Shown here one piece after another: positions 43,580 through 51,245 of a DNA stretch of 64,000 nucleotides. The stretch spans positions 992,001 to 1,056,000 of the forward strand of contig NZ_JAEDAO010000001.1 of assembly GCF_016641735.1 (NCBI RefSeq), given 5' to 3'. A program made the position numbers and the translations under genes. Origin of the DNA: Ramlibacter algicola. GTDB taxonomy: Bacteria > Pseudomonadota > Gammaproteobacteria > Burkholderiales > Burkholderiaceae_C. Position 1 is the stretch's first letter. Each line of letters opens with the position of its first letter. The notes below the pieces were generated by a model. That model was given only the letters and a program-made list of their open reading frames with translations, was not told where the DNA came from and did no database searches.

Positions 43580-44599
43580 ATGTCTCGTCCCCCTTGCGCA
43601 CTCTTGACCGGCGGAGCCGGCTACATCGGAAGCCACACCTGCATCGCCCTGCTCGAAGCGGGCTGGGACGTCGTCCTTCTCGACAACCTGAGCAACAGCA
43701 CGGCCGACGTCGTCGAGCGCATCGCGACGATCAGCGGGCGGCGTCCGACCTTTGTCCAAGGGGACGTGCGCGACGCGGAGCTGGTCCACTCGGTGCTCGA
43801 GCAGCACCAGTGCCAGGCCGTGATCCACTTCGCCGGGCTGAAGGCCGTGGGCGAGTCGGTCGCCAAGCCGTTGCTCTACTTCGAGAACAACGTGGCCGGC
43901 ACGATTGCGCTGCTCGGGGCCATGCACCGCGCGGGCACGAGGCAACTGGTGTTCAGTTCCAGCGCCACGGTGTACGGCAGTCCGCAGCGGCTGCCGATCG
44001 ACGAATCCCATCCCACGTCCGCGCTGAATCCCTACGGACGCAGCAAGTTGCACGTGGAGGAAATCCTGTCGGACCTGTGCGCGTCCGACCCGACGTGGCG
44101 CGTGGTGTGCCTGCGCTACTTCAACCCGTGCGGCGCGCATCCCAGCGGCCTGATCGGCGAGGACCCGAAGGACATCCCGAACAACCTCATGCCCTTCGTC
44201 GCCCGAGTGGCCACGGGCCAGCTGCCGCTCGTGCAGGTCTTCGGGGGCGACTACGAGACGCCGGACGGCACGGGCGTGCGCGACTACATCCACGTCCAGG
44301 ATCTCGCCGCCGGGCACTTGAACGCGCTGGACTACTGCGCGAAGGCCGAGGGATGGCACGCCATCAACCTCGGCACCGGCCGCGGCTTCAGCGTGATCGA
44401 GATGATTCGCGCGTTCGAGAAGGCGAGCGGCCAGCCGATCCCCTACAAGATCGTCGACCGCCGCCCCGGGGATGCGGCCTCGTGCTGGGCGGACGCATCG
44501 AAAGCCCAGCGTGAACTGGGCTGGTCAGCCCGCTTCGGCATCGACGAGATGTGCGCCGACGCCTGGCGGTGGCAGCAGCACGCGCGCCAGAAGGGCTAG
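43580..44599 (+). CDS. galE: UDP-glucose 4-epimerase
   Basis: A 339-residue extended SDR: LTGGAGYIGSHTCIALLEAG NAD motif, HFAGLKAVGESV, catalytic Ser in SSSATVYG, Tyr-xxx-Lys in NPYGRSKLH, and YFNPCGAHPSGLIGEDP. It interconverts UDP-Glc and UDP-Gal and may also act on the N-acetyl forms. Its TAG stop overlaps the stop of the convergent PDZ-protein gene by 3-4 bases, so there is no room for a separate terminator. Confidence 0.95.
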   Translation: MSRPPCALLTGGAGYIGSHTCIALLEAGWDVVLLDNLSNSTADVVERIATISGRRPTFVQGDVRDAELVHSVLEQHQCQAVIHFAGLKAVGESVAKPLLYFENNVAGTIALLGAMHRAGTRQLVFSSSATVYGSPQRLPIDESHPTSALNPYGRSKLHVEEILSDLCASDPTWRVVCLRYFNPCGAHPSGLIGEDPKDIPNNLMPFVARVATGQLPLVQVFGGDYETPDGTGVRDYIHVQDLAAGHLNALDYCAKAEGWHAINLGTGRGFSVIEMIRAFEKASGQPIPYKIVDRRPGDAASCWADASKAQRELGWSARFGIDEMCADAWRWQQHARQKG

Positions 44600-45699
44600 A
44601 TCCCCGGTGGCTTCTTGATCGTGGTAGTGCGGTCCACGGGCTTGACGCGGATGTTCTTCACGTCCGGTCCCTGCAGCACCGTCAGCGTCAGGTCCGCATC
44701 GGGCGTGCCGCGCGCCCACAGCGTCTTGTAGAACTCCTCCAGCGTCGCCACGCGCTGCCCCTCGACGGCCAGCACGACGTCGCCGGCCTTCATGCCGACC
44801 TGCTCGGCGGGGCTGTCCTTGCTCACGCGCACGACCTCGACGCGGCCCTGCGCCTCGCTGGACGTGAGCCCCAGCCATGGCCGCCGGCTCGCGCGCGTGC
44901 TGCCGGTCTGCTGCATCTCCGAGAGGATGGGTTTGAGCAAATCCACCGGCACGAACATGTTCCCCGGCAAGCGCCGCCCGTTCCCGGTGGCATCGCCCAC
45001 GAACAGGCTGCCGATGCCCAGCAGCTCGCCGCGCTGGTTGAACACCGCCGCCCCGCTGTGGTTGTCGATCGGCGGTGACGTGAACAGCGCGACATCGATC
45101 GCGTATTCCCAGTAGCCGGTGAACGGGCGTTTGTCGACCACGCGCGCCATGTCGATGTCGCCGTCCTCGCCGCCCGTGGCCGCGAGCACCGCGTCACCAG
45201 GCCGCACGTCCGCCACAGAGCCCAGGGGGGCCGGCGCGATGCCGCGCAAGGGCAGGAGCGTCTTGACCAGCCCGAAGCCGGTTGCCTGGTCATAGGCGAC
45301 CGCCCGCGCCGGGAGGGTGCGGCGATCCTGCGTCACCACCTGGATGGTGTCGGCCTCCAGCATCAGGTACCCGATGGTGAGCACAAGGCCGTCGGCGCCA
45401 ATGACGACGCCCGACCCGCTGCGCTGCTGCCCCAGCGTCTCGGCCGAGCGCGAGCCGTCGACGGCCTGCACTTCCACACCCACGACTGCGGAATAGGCGC
45501 GGTTGAGGGATTGGATGGCGGCATCCTGCTGTAAGGAATCGGGGGTCGCGGCGACAGCGGGAGCGCCGATCAGGAAGCACACCGCGGCCAGCACCCAAAG
45601 AAACTCCCTCCCCCTCCGGGGGAGGGCAGGGGAGGCCTCGGAGCGCCCCCACCCCGACCCTCCCCCGGAAGGGGAGGGAGCAAAACCAAGAGGAAACAT
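44596..45699 (-). CDS. Trypsin-like/PDZ protein with degraded catalytic triad
   Basis: A 367-residue DegP-like protein with one PDZ domain (about 270-355, RPWLGLTSSEAQG to LTLTVLQG). ATG 45699 has AGGAGG six bases upstream. A secretion signal core LWVLAAVCFLIGAPAVAA (34-51) is present but preceded by about 25 residues encoded by a palindromic repeat. In the protease domain the nucleophile is kept (Ser215 in DNHSGAAV), but where DegP has His (TNNHV) there is Tyr111 (LTIGYL), and where it has Asp there is Gly141 (ATGFGLVK). It is therefore probably a periplasmic pseudoprotease that binds peptides rather than cuts them. Confidence 0.8.
   Translation of the reverse strand: MFPLGFAPSPSGGGSGWGRSEASPALPRRGREFLWVLAAVCFLIGAPAVAATPDSLQQDAAIQSLNRAYSAVVGVEVQAVDGSRSAETLGQQRSGSGVVIGADGLVLTIGYLMLEADTIQVVTQDRRTLPARAVAYDQATGFGLVKTLLPLRGIAPAPLGSVADVRPGDAVLAATGGEDGDIDMARVVDKRPFTGYWEYAIDVALFTSPPIDNHSGAAVFNQRGELLGIGSLFVGDATGNGRRLPGNMFVPVDLLKPILSEMQQTGSTRASRRPWLGLTSSEAQGRVEVVRVSKDSPAEQVGMKAGDVVLAVEGQRVATLEEFYKTLWARGTPDADLTLTVLQGPDVKNIRVKPVDRTTTIKKPPGI
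45603..45682. repeat. Second-family palindromic repeat inside a coding sequence
   Basis: A C/T-rich then G-rich inverted pair: CTCCCCCTCCGGGGGAGGG on the left and CCCTCCCCCGGAAGGGGAGGG (20 bases of it: CCCTCCCCCGGAAGGGGAGG) on the right, with GCGCCCCCACCCCGAC between. It encodes residues about 7-32 of the PDZ protein on the minus strand. The sequence is unlike the main REP unit. Confidence 0.8.
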
Positions 45700-45921
45700 G
45701 GCAAGCCTCCTGCAAACGCGACGCCTCAGGATGCGCGCAAGCCCATCCCCCGGCAAGCCGATCAGCCGCACATGCAATTCGGCAAATCCGTCACACGGCC
45801 GTGACACCCTCGTTCGGGGGGGATGATCTCATCCATCGGTCTGCCGCGCGGGCTCGGAATTTGCGAGCCGTTGGGTTAGCATCATTGGCTCACCAGAACA
45901 GTGCATTCCCGAGCGAAAACC

Positions 45922-47373
45922 GTGTCCGCCAAGATCCAACCTGTCATCCTTTGCGGCGGCTCCGGCACTCGGCTGTGGCCACTGTCGCGCAAGGCCTTCC
46001 CGAAGCAATTCGTCCCCCTGATCGAGGGCAAGAGCCTGCTGGCCCTGACGCTGGAGCGCGTGGCCATGCTCGCCGATGCTCGCTTGGGCGCCATCCTGGT
46101 GGGGGCCGAAGACCACCGCTTCATGCTGCGCGAGGCGCTGCAGGAGGCCAGGATGGCCGGCACCATCCTGCTGGAGCCCGTGGCCCGCAACACGGCGGCC
46201 GCCATGACGCTGGCAGCGCTGGAGGCGAGCTCCCCCGAGCAACTGCTGCTGTTCTGCCCCTCCGACCACCACATCCCGGACACGGCGGCCTTCGCGCAGA
46301 TGGTGCAAGGCGCCGCTGCGACGGCCAGGTCCGGCGCCATGGTCACGTTCGGCGTGAATCCCACCTTTCCGGCCACCGGCTATGGCTACATCCAGCGTGG
46401 CGCGGCCCGGCCCGCAGGCGGCCATGCGGTCGAGCGCTTCATCGAAAAGCCGAACGCCGAGCGCGCCCAGGAACTGCTGCTGGGTGGCCAGGTGCTCTGG
46501 AATGCCGGCATCTTCCTGTGCTCCGCGGGGACGCTGATCGCCGCCATGCAGGAGCACGCCCCCGACATCCTCGAAAAGTGCCGCGAGGCCATTGCCACGT
46601 CGAAGCGCGACGCCGACTTCCTGCGTCCCGGTGCCGAGGCGCTGGAAGCCTGCCGCTCCGAAAGCATCGACTACGCCGTGATGGAGCGGCATGGCGACCT
46701 GGCGGTGTTCCCGTTCAACGCGCTGTGGAGTGACGTCGGCAGCTGGAACGCTGTGGCCGATATGGTGGAACCCGACGAGGCGGGCAACCGCATCGAAGGC
46801 GAGGGCGTCGCCATCAAGGCGAACAACAACTACATCTATGCGCCCCAGCGCTGCGTGGTGGCCGTCGGTGTCGACGACCTCCTGATCGTCGACACACCCG
46901 ACGCGCTGCTGGTCACCCGCCGCGGCCAGGCCGAGCTGGTCAAGATGGTCGTGCCCGAGCTGGAAAGGCGCGGCACCTCGCAAGCCGCGATGCACCGCAA
47001 GGTGCTGCGCCCGTGGGGCTCGTACGACAGCGTGGACAGCGGCCCGCGCTTCCAGGTCAAGCGCATCGTGGTCAAGCCCGGCGCCGCCCTCAGCTTGCAG
47101 AAGCATTACCACCGCGCCGAGCATTGGATCGTCGTGAAGGGCACCGCAGAAGTCACTCGCGGCAAGGACACCTACCTGGTGTCCGAGAACCAGTCGACGT
47201 ACATCCCCTTGGGTGAAGTGCACCGCCTGCACAACCCCGGCAAGACGCCGCTGGAGATGATCGAAGTGCAAAGCGGCAGCTACCTGGGCGAAGACGACAT
47301 CGTGCGCATGGACGACCAGTACGGCCGTGTCGTTCCGATCGGCGAAGCCGCCACCAAGAAGCAGGCCGGCTGA
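45922..47373 (+). CDS. manC: Mannose-1-phosphate guanylyltransferase/mannose-6-phosphate isomerase
   Basis: A bifunctional type II enzyme of about 483 residues. The N-terminal nucleotidyltransferase has LCGGSGTRLWPLSRKAFPKQF (20 residues from C: CGGSGTRLWPLSRKAFPKQF), FIEKPNAERA and SDVGSWNAV. The C-terminal cupin isomerase domain has VLRPWGSYDSVD, VKPGAALSLQKHYHRAEHW with metal-binding His residues, and IEVQSGSYLGEDDIVR. It makes GDP-mannose for Gmd and Fcl. GTG 45922 aligns with the family start; GTG 45901 gives seven more residues. It is divergent from the PDZ gene with about 220 bases between, where I see no clear promoter. Confidence 0.92.
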   Translation: MSAKIQPVILCGGSGTRLWPLSRKAFPKQFVPLIEGKSLLALTLERVAMLADARLGAILVGAEDHRFMLREALQEARMAGTILLEPVARNTAAAMTLAALEASSPEQLLLFCPSDHHIPDTAAFAQMVQGAAATARSGAMVTFGVNPTFPATGYGYIQRGAARPAGGHAVERFIEKPNAERAQELLLGGQVLWNAGIFLCSAGTLIAAMQEHAPDILEKCREAIATSKRDADFLRPGAEALEACRSESIDYAVMERHGDLAVFPFNALWSDVGSWNAVADMVEPDEAGNRIEGEGVAIKANNNYIYAPQRCVVAVGVDDLLIVDTPDALLVTRRGQAELVKMVVPELERRGTSQAAMHRKVLRPWGSYDSVDSGPRFQVKRIVVKPGAALSLQKHYHRAEHWIVVKGTAEVTRGKDTYLVSENQSTYIPLGEVHRLHNPGKTPLEMIEVQSGSYLGEDDIVRMDDQYGRVVPIGEAATKKQAG

Positions 47374-47405
47374 GGCCCGAAATGACGGAGGCAGTGGTCC
47401 ACTCC

Positions 47406-47490
47406 GTCGTCCCCGCGAAGGCGGGGACCCATCGCTTCCATCTCCCTCGCTCCCGGAAGCGATGGATTCCCGCCTCCGCGGGAATGACGG
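47406..47490. repeat. REP/BIME-like palindromic repeat, copy 7
   Basis: A full inverted pair with a short spacer (CATCTCCCTCGCTCCCGG) in the 150-base gap between manC and rmlD. A further fragment GGGCTCGCGGGAATGACG follows it immediately, so the rmlD ribosome site lies just behind repeat sequence. Confidence 0.88.
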
Positions 47491-47523
47491 ATACGGGCTC
47501 GCGGGAATGACGAAGGACTTCGC

Positions 47524-48432
47524 ATGAAGATCCTCCTCTTCGGCTGCAACGGCCAAGTGGGCTGGGAGCTGCAACGCAGCCTGGCCGCCTTGGGCGAGCT
47601 GGTGGCGATCGACGCCGCCGGCGAGGGCGACCTGCGTGGTGACTTCAGCGCGCCGGACGCCGTCGCCGCCACCGTGCGCGCCGTGCAGCCCGACGTCATC
47701 GTCAATGCCGCTGCCTACACCGCCGTCGACAAGGCCGAGACCGACGCCGCCACCGCGCGGCTCGTCAATGCCGCCACGCCGTGCGTCATCGCGCGCGAGG
47801 CCCGTTCGCTGGGTGCGCTGCTGGTGCACTACTCGACCGACTACGTGTTCGACGGCAGCGGCGACCGCCCCTGGCAAGAGACCGACGCGGCCGGGCCGCT
47901 GAACGTCTACGGCGCCACCAAGCTCGAGGGCGAGCGGCTGGTGCTGGAAGGCTGCCCACGCGCAGTGGTGCTGCGCACCAGCTGGGTGTACGGCGCGCGC
48001 GGCAACAACTTCGCAAAGACCATGGTCCGCCTCGCGCGCGATCGTGACCAGCTGCAAGTCGTCGACGACCAAGTGGGTGCACCCACCGGCGCCGACTTGC
48101 TGGCCGACATCACGGCGCACCTTGTGCGTGGCATCCGGGGCGGCGCACCCTGGCGTGGCCTGTTCCATGCCGCCGCGGCCGGGGCGACCAGCTGGCATGC
48201 CTATGCGCAGTTCGTGCTGCACGAGGTGCAGCGCGTTGGGCTGTCGCTGCGCATCGGCCCCGATGCGGTCGTGCCCGTGCCGTCATCGCAATACGCCACC
48301 GCCGCGCGCCGCCCCTTGAATTCGCGGCTGGACACGTCGCGCCTGCGCGAAGCCACGGGCCTGGTGCTGCCGCACTGGCAGGCCGGCGTGCGGCGCATGC
48401 TGGTCGAAGCGTATGCAGGAGACCGCCCATGA
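47524..48432 (+). CDS. rmlD: dTDP-4-dehydrorhamnose reductase
   Basis: A 302-residue RmlD: ILLFGCNGQVGWELQRSLAA cofactor motif, NAAAYTAVDKAE, catalytic Thr/Tyr/Lys in YSTDYVFDGSGDRPWQETD and YGATKLEGE, and LRTSWVYGARGNNF. It performs the last step to dTDP-L-rhamnose. It is coupled to rmlC by a 4-base overlap (ATGA). Confidence 0.95.
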   Translation: MKILLFGCNGQVGWELQRSLAALGELVAIDAAGEGDLRGDFSAPDAVAATVRAVQPDVIVNAAAYTAVDKAETDAATARLVNAATPCVIAREARSLGALLVHYSTDYVFDGSGDRPWQETDAAGPLNVYGATKLEGERLVLEGCPRAVVLRTSWVYGARGNNFAKTMVRLARDRDQLQVVDDQVGAPTGADLLADITAHLVRGIRGGAPWRGLFHAAAAGATSWHAYAQFVLHEVQRVGLSLRIGPDAVVPVPSSQYATAARRPLNSRLDTSRLREATGLVLPHWQAGVRRMLVEAYAGDRP

Positions 48433-48986
48433 AGGTGACGCCGAGCGCCATCCCCGACGTGCTTCTGCTGGAGCCCACGGTTTTCGGCGACCCCCGCGGC
48501 TTCTTCGTCGAGAGCTTCAACGCCCGCGCGTTCCGTGAGGCGACGGGCGTCGACGTCACCTTCGTGCAGGACAACCACTCCCGGTCCGCCCGCGGCGTGC
48601 TGCGCGGCCTGCACTACCAGTTGCACCATCCCCAGGGCAAGCTGGTGCGCGTGGCCCACGGGCGCGTGGTCGATGTCGCGGTGGACCTGCGCCGTTCATC
48701 CCCCACATTCGGGCGATGGGTGGCACACGAACTTTCCGGCGACAATTTCACCCAGATGTGGATCCCGCCGGGATTCGCTCATGGCTTCGTGGTCCTGAGC
48801 GAGACGGCGGACGTCCTGTACAAGGCCACGGACTACTACGCCCCGCAGGACGAGCACTGCCTGGCGTGGGACGACCCGGCCATCGGCGTCGACTGGCGCC
48901 TGCCTGACACCGGCTCGCAGCAACCCTTGCTGTCCCAGAAGGACCGCGCCGGGCTGCCGCTGGCACGGGCCATGCATTACGAGTGA
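48429..48986 (+). CDS. rmlC: dTDP-4-dehydrorhamnose 3,5-epimerase
   Basis: A 185-residue cupin: LLEPTVFGDPRGFFVESFNA, FVQDNHSRSARGVLRGLHYQ with the catalytic His, VVDVAVDLRRSSPTFG and WIPPGFAHGFVVLSE. It epimerises C3 and C5 of dTDP-4-keto-6-deoxyglucose. The order here is rmlD-rmlC with rmlA and rmlB elsewhere in the window, unlike the usual compact rmlBDAC operon. Confidence 0.95.
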   Translation: MKVTPSAIPDVLLLEPTVFGDPRGFFVESFNARAFREATGVDVTFVQDNHSRSARGVLRGLHYQLHHPQGKLVRVAHGRVVDVAVDLRRSSPTFGRWVAHELSGDNFTQMWIPPGFAHGFVVLSETADVLYKATDYYAPQDEHCLAWDDPAIGVDWRLPDTGSQQPLLSQKDRAGLPLARAMHYE

Positions 48987-49068
48987 CAAGAAATGCTTTT
49001 GTACCTATCTACCCGACGCGTTGTCGTGAAGAAGCTCACGGCGGATCACTTCTCAGCCCTGAGCTGAG

Positions 49069-49097
49069 TTGTGTCCTGAGCCAAGTCAAACTACGAT
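49069..49097 (+). promoter_or_regulatory. Possible sigma-70 type promoter
   Basis: TTGTGT (49069-49074), a 17-base spacer, then TACGAT (49092-49097), in an AT-richer gap of 175 bases between rmlC and the sugar transferase gene. An inverted CTCAG/CTGAG pair lies just upstream (49052-49068). It would drive the initiating transferase gene 65 bases downstream. Consensus match only. Confidence 0.35.
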
Positions 49098-49161
49098 ACA
49101 TGGCTCAACGTTTGGTTACAGGCGTGGCGGTCACAAGCAATACTAGAAGGCTGGGCGGGGA

Positions 49162-49860
49162 ATGCTGAGAACTGAAGTTTCTGGAGAGGGTGAGCTGACC
49201 ACTCCACTGCCGTTGGAGCATCGTGTCGCCCACATCACCCTGCCGCTGTGGTTGCGCGCGACGAAGCGTGCGGTGGACGTTCTCGGAGCGGCGTTCTTCT
49301 TGATCGGTGGTTTGCCGTGCTTCCTCGTAATTGCGGCAGGCGTGTGGCTGAGTTCGCCGGGGCCGATTTTCTACGTCCAGAAACGGGCTGGGCGTGGAGG
49401 GCGCAGTTTTGATTTCTACAAGTTCAGGTCGATGCGCGTCGACTCGGACGACCTGCTCACGTCATTCCTGGACAGCGATCCCGAGGCCAAGCTGCGCTGG
49501 CAGCGATACCAGAAGATCGAAAAGGATCCTCGCGTCACGGCGTTCGGCCAGTTCATTCGTCGCACAAGTCTCGACGAATTGCCGCAGTTCTGGAACGTGC
49601 TGAAGGGCGACATGAGCCTGGTGGGCCCGCGCCCCTGCATGCCGCAGCAGCGCGATCGGTATGGCGTGTATTGGCACCATTACTGCGCCGTCAAGCCGGG
49701 GCTGACGGGCCTGTGGCAAGTCTCGGGCCGAAATCGGCTGACGTATCGTCAGCGAGTGGAACTCGATGCGAAATACGTCGAGACCCTTTCGCCCTGGGGT
49801 GACTTCTTCATCTTCTTCAAAACGATCCGCGTTGTTTTGGGCGCAAACGACGCCCACTGA
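49162..49860 (+). CDS. Polyprenyl-phosphate hexose-1-P transferase (PglC/WbaP type)
   Basis: A 232-residue bacterial sugar transferase (PF02397). It has a short polar N-terminus, one hydrophobic segment (AAFFLIGGLPCFLVIAAGVWL) and the catalytic domain: KRAGRGGRSFDFYKFRSMR, RRTSLDELPQFWNVLKGDMS, LVGPRP and KPGLTGLWQVSGR. It lacks the four extra N-terminal membrane helices of WbaP and WcaJ, so it is a minimal monotopic enzyme. It should start the second glycan of the window by moving a hexose-1-phosphate (Gal or Glc) to undecaprenyl phosphate. A terminator hairpin follows. Confidence 0.9.
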   Translation: MLRTEVSGEGELTTPLPLEHRVAHITLPLWLRATKRAVDVLGAAFFLIGGLPCFLVIAAGVWLSSPGPIFYVQKRAGRGGRSFDFYKFRSMRVDSDDLLTSFLDSDPEAKLRWQRYQKIEKDPRVTAFGQFIRRTSLDELPQFWNVLKGDMSLVGPRPCMPQQRDRYGVYWHHYCAVKPGLTGLWQVSGRNRLTYRQRVELDAKYVETLSPWGDFFIFFKTIRVVLGANDAH

Positions 49861-49886
49861 GCTCACGCGCCAACGGCGAATTTCGA

Positions 49887-49916
49887 GCGGCCGGTTCTCC
49901 GGCCGCGTCTGCTTTT
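49887..49916 (+). terminator. Rho-independent terminator
   Basis: A perfect 8-base stem GCGGCCGG/CCGGCCGC with loop TTCT (49887-49906), then GTCTGCTTTT. It lies 26 bases after the sugar transferase stop, separating that gene from gmd. Confidence 0.7.
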
Positions 49917-49938
49917 GATTCTCTGGGATAAACGAACC

Positions 49939-51066
49939 ATGACCACCACACCGAAGGTCGCCCTGATCACCGGCGTGACCGGCCAGGACGGCAGCTACCT
50001 CGCCGAATTCCTGCTGAAGAAGGGCTACATCGTGCACGGCATCAAGCGCCGCGCCAGCCTGTTCAACACCCAGCGCGTGGACCACATCTACGAAGACCCG
50101 CACGTGCACCACCCGCACTTCGTGCTGCACTACGGCGACCTCACGGACACCAGCAACCTGATCCGCATCATCCAGCAGACCCAGCCGGACGAGATCTACA
50201 ACCTGGGCGCCCAGAGCCACGTGGCCGTGAGCTTCGAGTCGCCTGAGTACACGGCCGACGTCGATGCGATGGGCACGCTGCGCCTGCTGGAAGCCATCCG
50301 CATCCTGGGGCTGGAGAAGAAGACCCGCTTCTACCAGGCCAGCACGTCCGAGCTGTACGGGCTGGTGCAGGAGACGCCGCAGAAGGAGACCACGCCCTTC
50401 TACCCGCGCAGCCCGTACGCGGTGGCCAAGATGTACGCGTACTGGATCACGGTGAACTACCGCGAGTCATACGGCATGTATGCCTGCAACGGCATCCTGT
50501 TCAACCACGAGAGCCCGCGCCGCGGCGAAACGTTCGTCACCCGCAAGGTGACGCGCGGCCTGGCCAACATCGCGCAGGGGCTGGACGAGTGCCTGTTCAT
50601 GGGCAACATCGACTCGCTGCGCGACTGGGGCCACGCGATGGACTATGTGCGCATGCAGTGGATGATGCTGCAGCAGGACCAGCCCGAGGACTTCGTCATC
50701 GCCACGGGCGTGCAGGTCAGCGTGCGTGAGTTCATCGCCCGTAGCGCCGCCCGTTTGGGCATCACCCTGAAGTTCGAAGGCAAGGGCGTCGAGGAAGTCG
50801 GCGTCGTGGCCTCGGTGACTGGCGACAAGGCGCCCGGTGTGAAGGCCGGCCAGACCATCGTGCGGATCGACCCGCGCTACTTCCGGCCGGCCGAAGTCGA
50901 GACCCTGCTGGGCGATCCGACGAAGGCCAAGGAGAAGTTGGGTTGGACCCCGCAGATCACGCTGGACCAGATGATCGACGAGATGATCGCCAGCGACCTT
51001 GAAGCCGCCAAGAAACATGCGCTGCTGAAGACGCATGGGTTTAAGGTGGCGGTTAGCCAAGAGTGA
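49939..51066 (+). CDS. gmd: GDP-mannose 4,6-dehydratase
   Basis: A 375-residue extended [60 protein letters not shown] with catalytic Thr/Ser and Glu, Tyr-xxx-Lys in [12 protein letters not shown], and [19 protein letters not shown]. It converts GDP-mannose to GDP-4-keto-6-deoxymannose, used by Fcl for GDP-L-fucose. Base composition is still that of the host; the change to lower GC begins right after its stop. Confidence 0.95.
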   Translation: MTTTPKVALITGVTGQDGSYLAEFLLKKGYIVHGIKRRASLFNTQRVDHIYEDPHVHHPHFVLHYGDLTDTSNLIRIIQQTQPDEIYNLGAQSHVAVSFESPEYTADVDAMGTLRLLEAIRILGLEKKTRFYQASTSELYGLVQETPQKETTPFYPRSPYAVAKMYAYWITVNYRESYGMYACNGILFNHESPRRGETFVTRKVTRGLANIAQGLDECLFMGNIDSLRDWGHAMDYVRMQWMMLQQDQPEDFVIATGVQVSVREFIARSAARLGITLKFEGKGVEEVGVVASVTGDKAPGVKAGQTIVRIDPRYFRPAEVETLLGDPTKAKEKLGWTPQITLDQMIDEMIASDLEAAKKHALLKTHGFKVAVSQE

Positions 51067-51127
51067 GCGCGGCTCGGAGCAGATGGAATATCCGCTGCCG
51101 GCAGCGACTTCCGCGTCAATGCTCCTG

Positions 51128-51161
51128 CTTGCCAAGCGGCAAATGCTTGCCGCTTGGCAAG
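51128..51161. repeat. Perfect 15-base inverted repeat
   Basis: CTTGCCAAGCGGCAA (51128-51142), loop ATGC, then the exact complement TTGCCGCTTGGCAAG (51147-51161). No T-tract follows on either strand, so it is not a classic intrinsic terminator. It lies 62 bases after gmd, exactly where the DNA changes to lower GC. The remaining bases to 51245 show no gene. Confidence 0.85.
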
Positions 51162-51245
51162 TTCAACAGAGCCTCCCTACGACCGGTCGTGATCGGCTGC
51201 ATCTCATTTGTTTTTGTTAGCTGAATAGCGTTCGTAAGGCTCGCA

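Noticed and set aside
45829..48222. Long open frame antisense to manC and rmlD
   Set aside because: It runs through two well-recognised genes and translates REP sequence in the middle (SRGRRSG-like); no family features.
48983..49168. Small open frame in the gap between rmlC and the sugar transferase
   Set aside because: No ribosome site or recognisable sequence; the gap looks like a promoter region.
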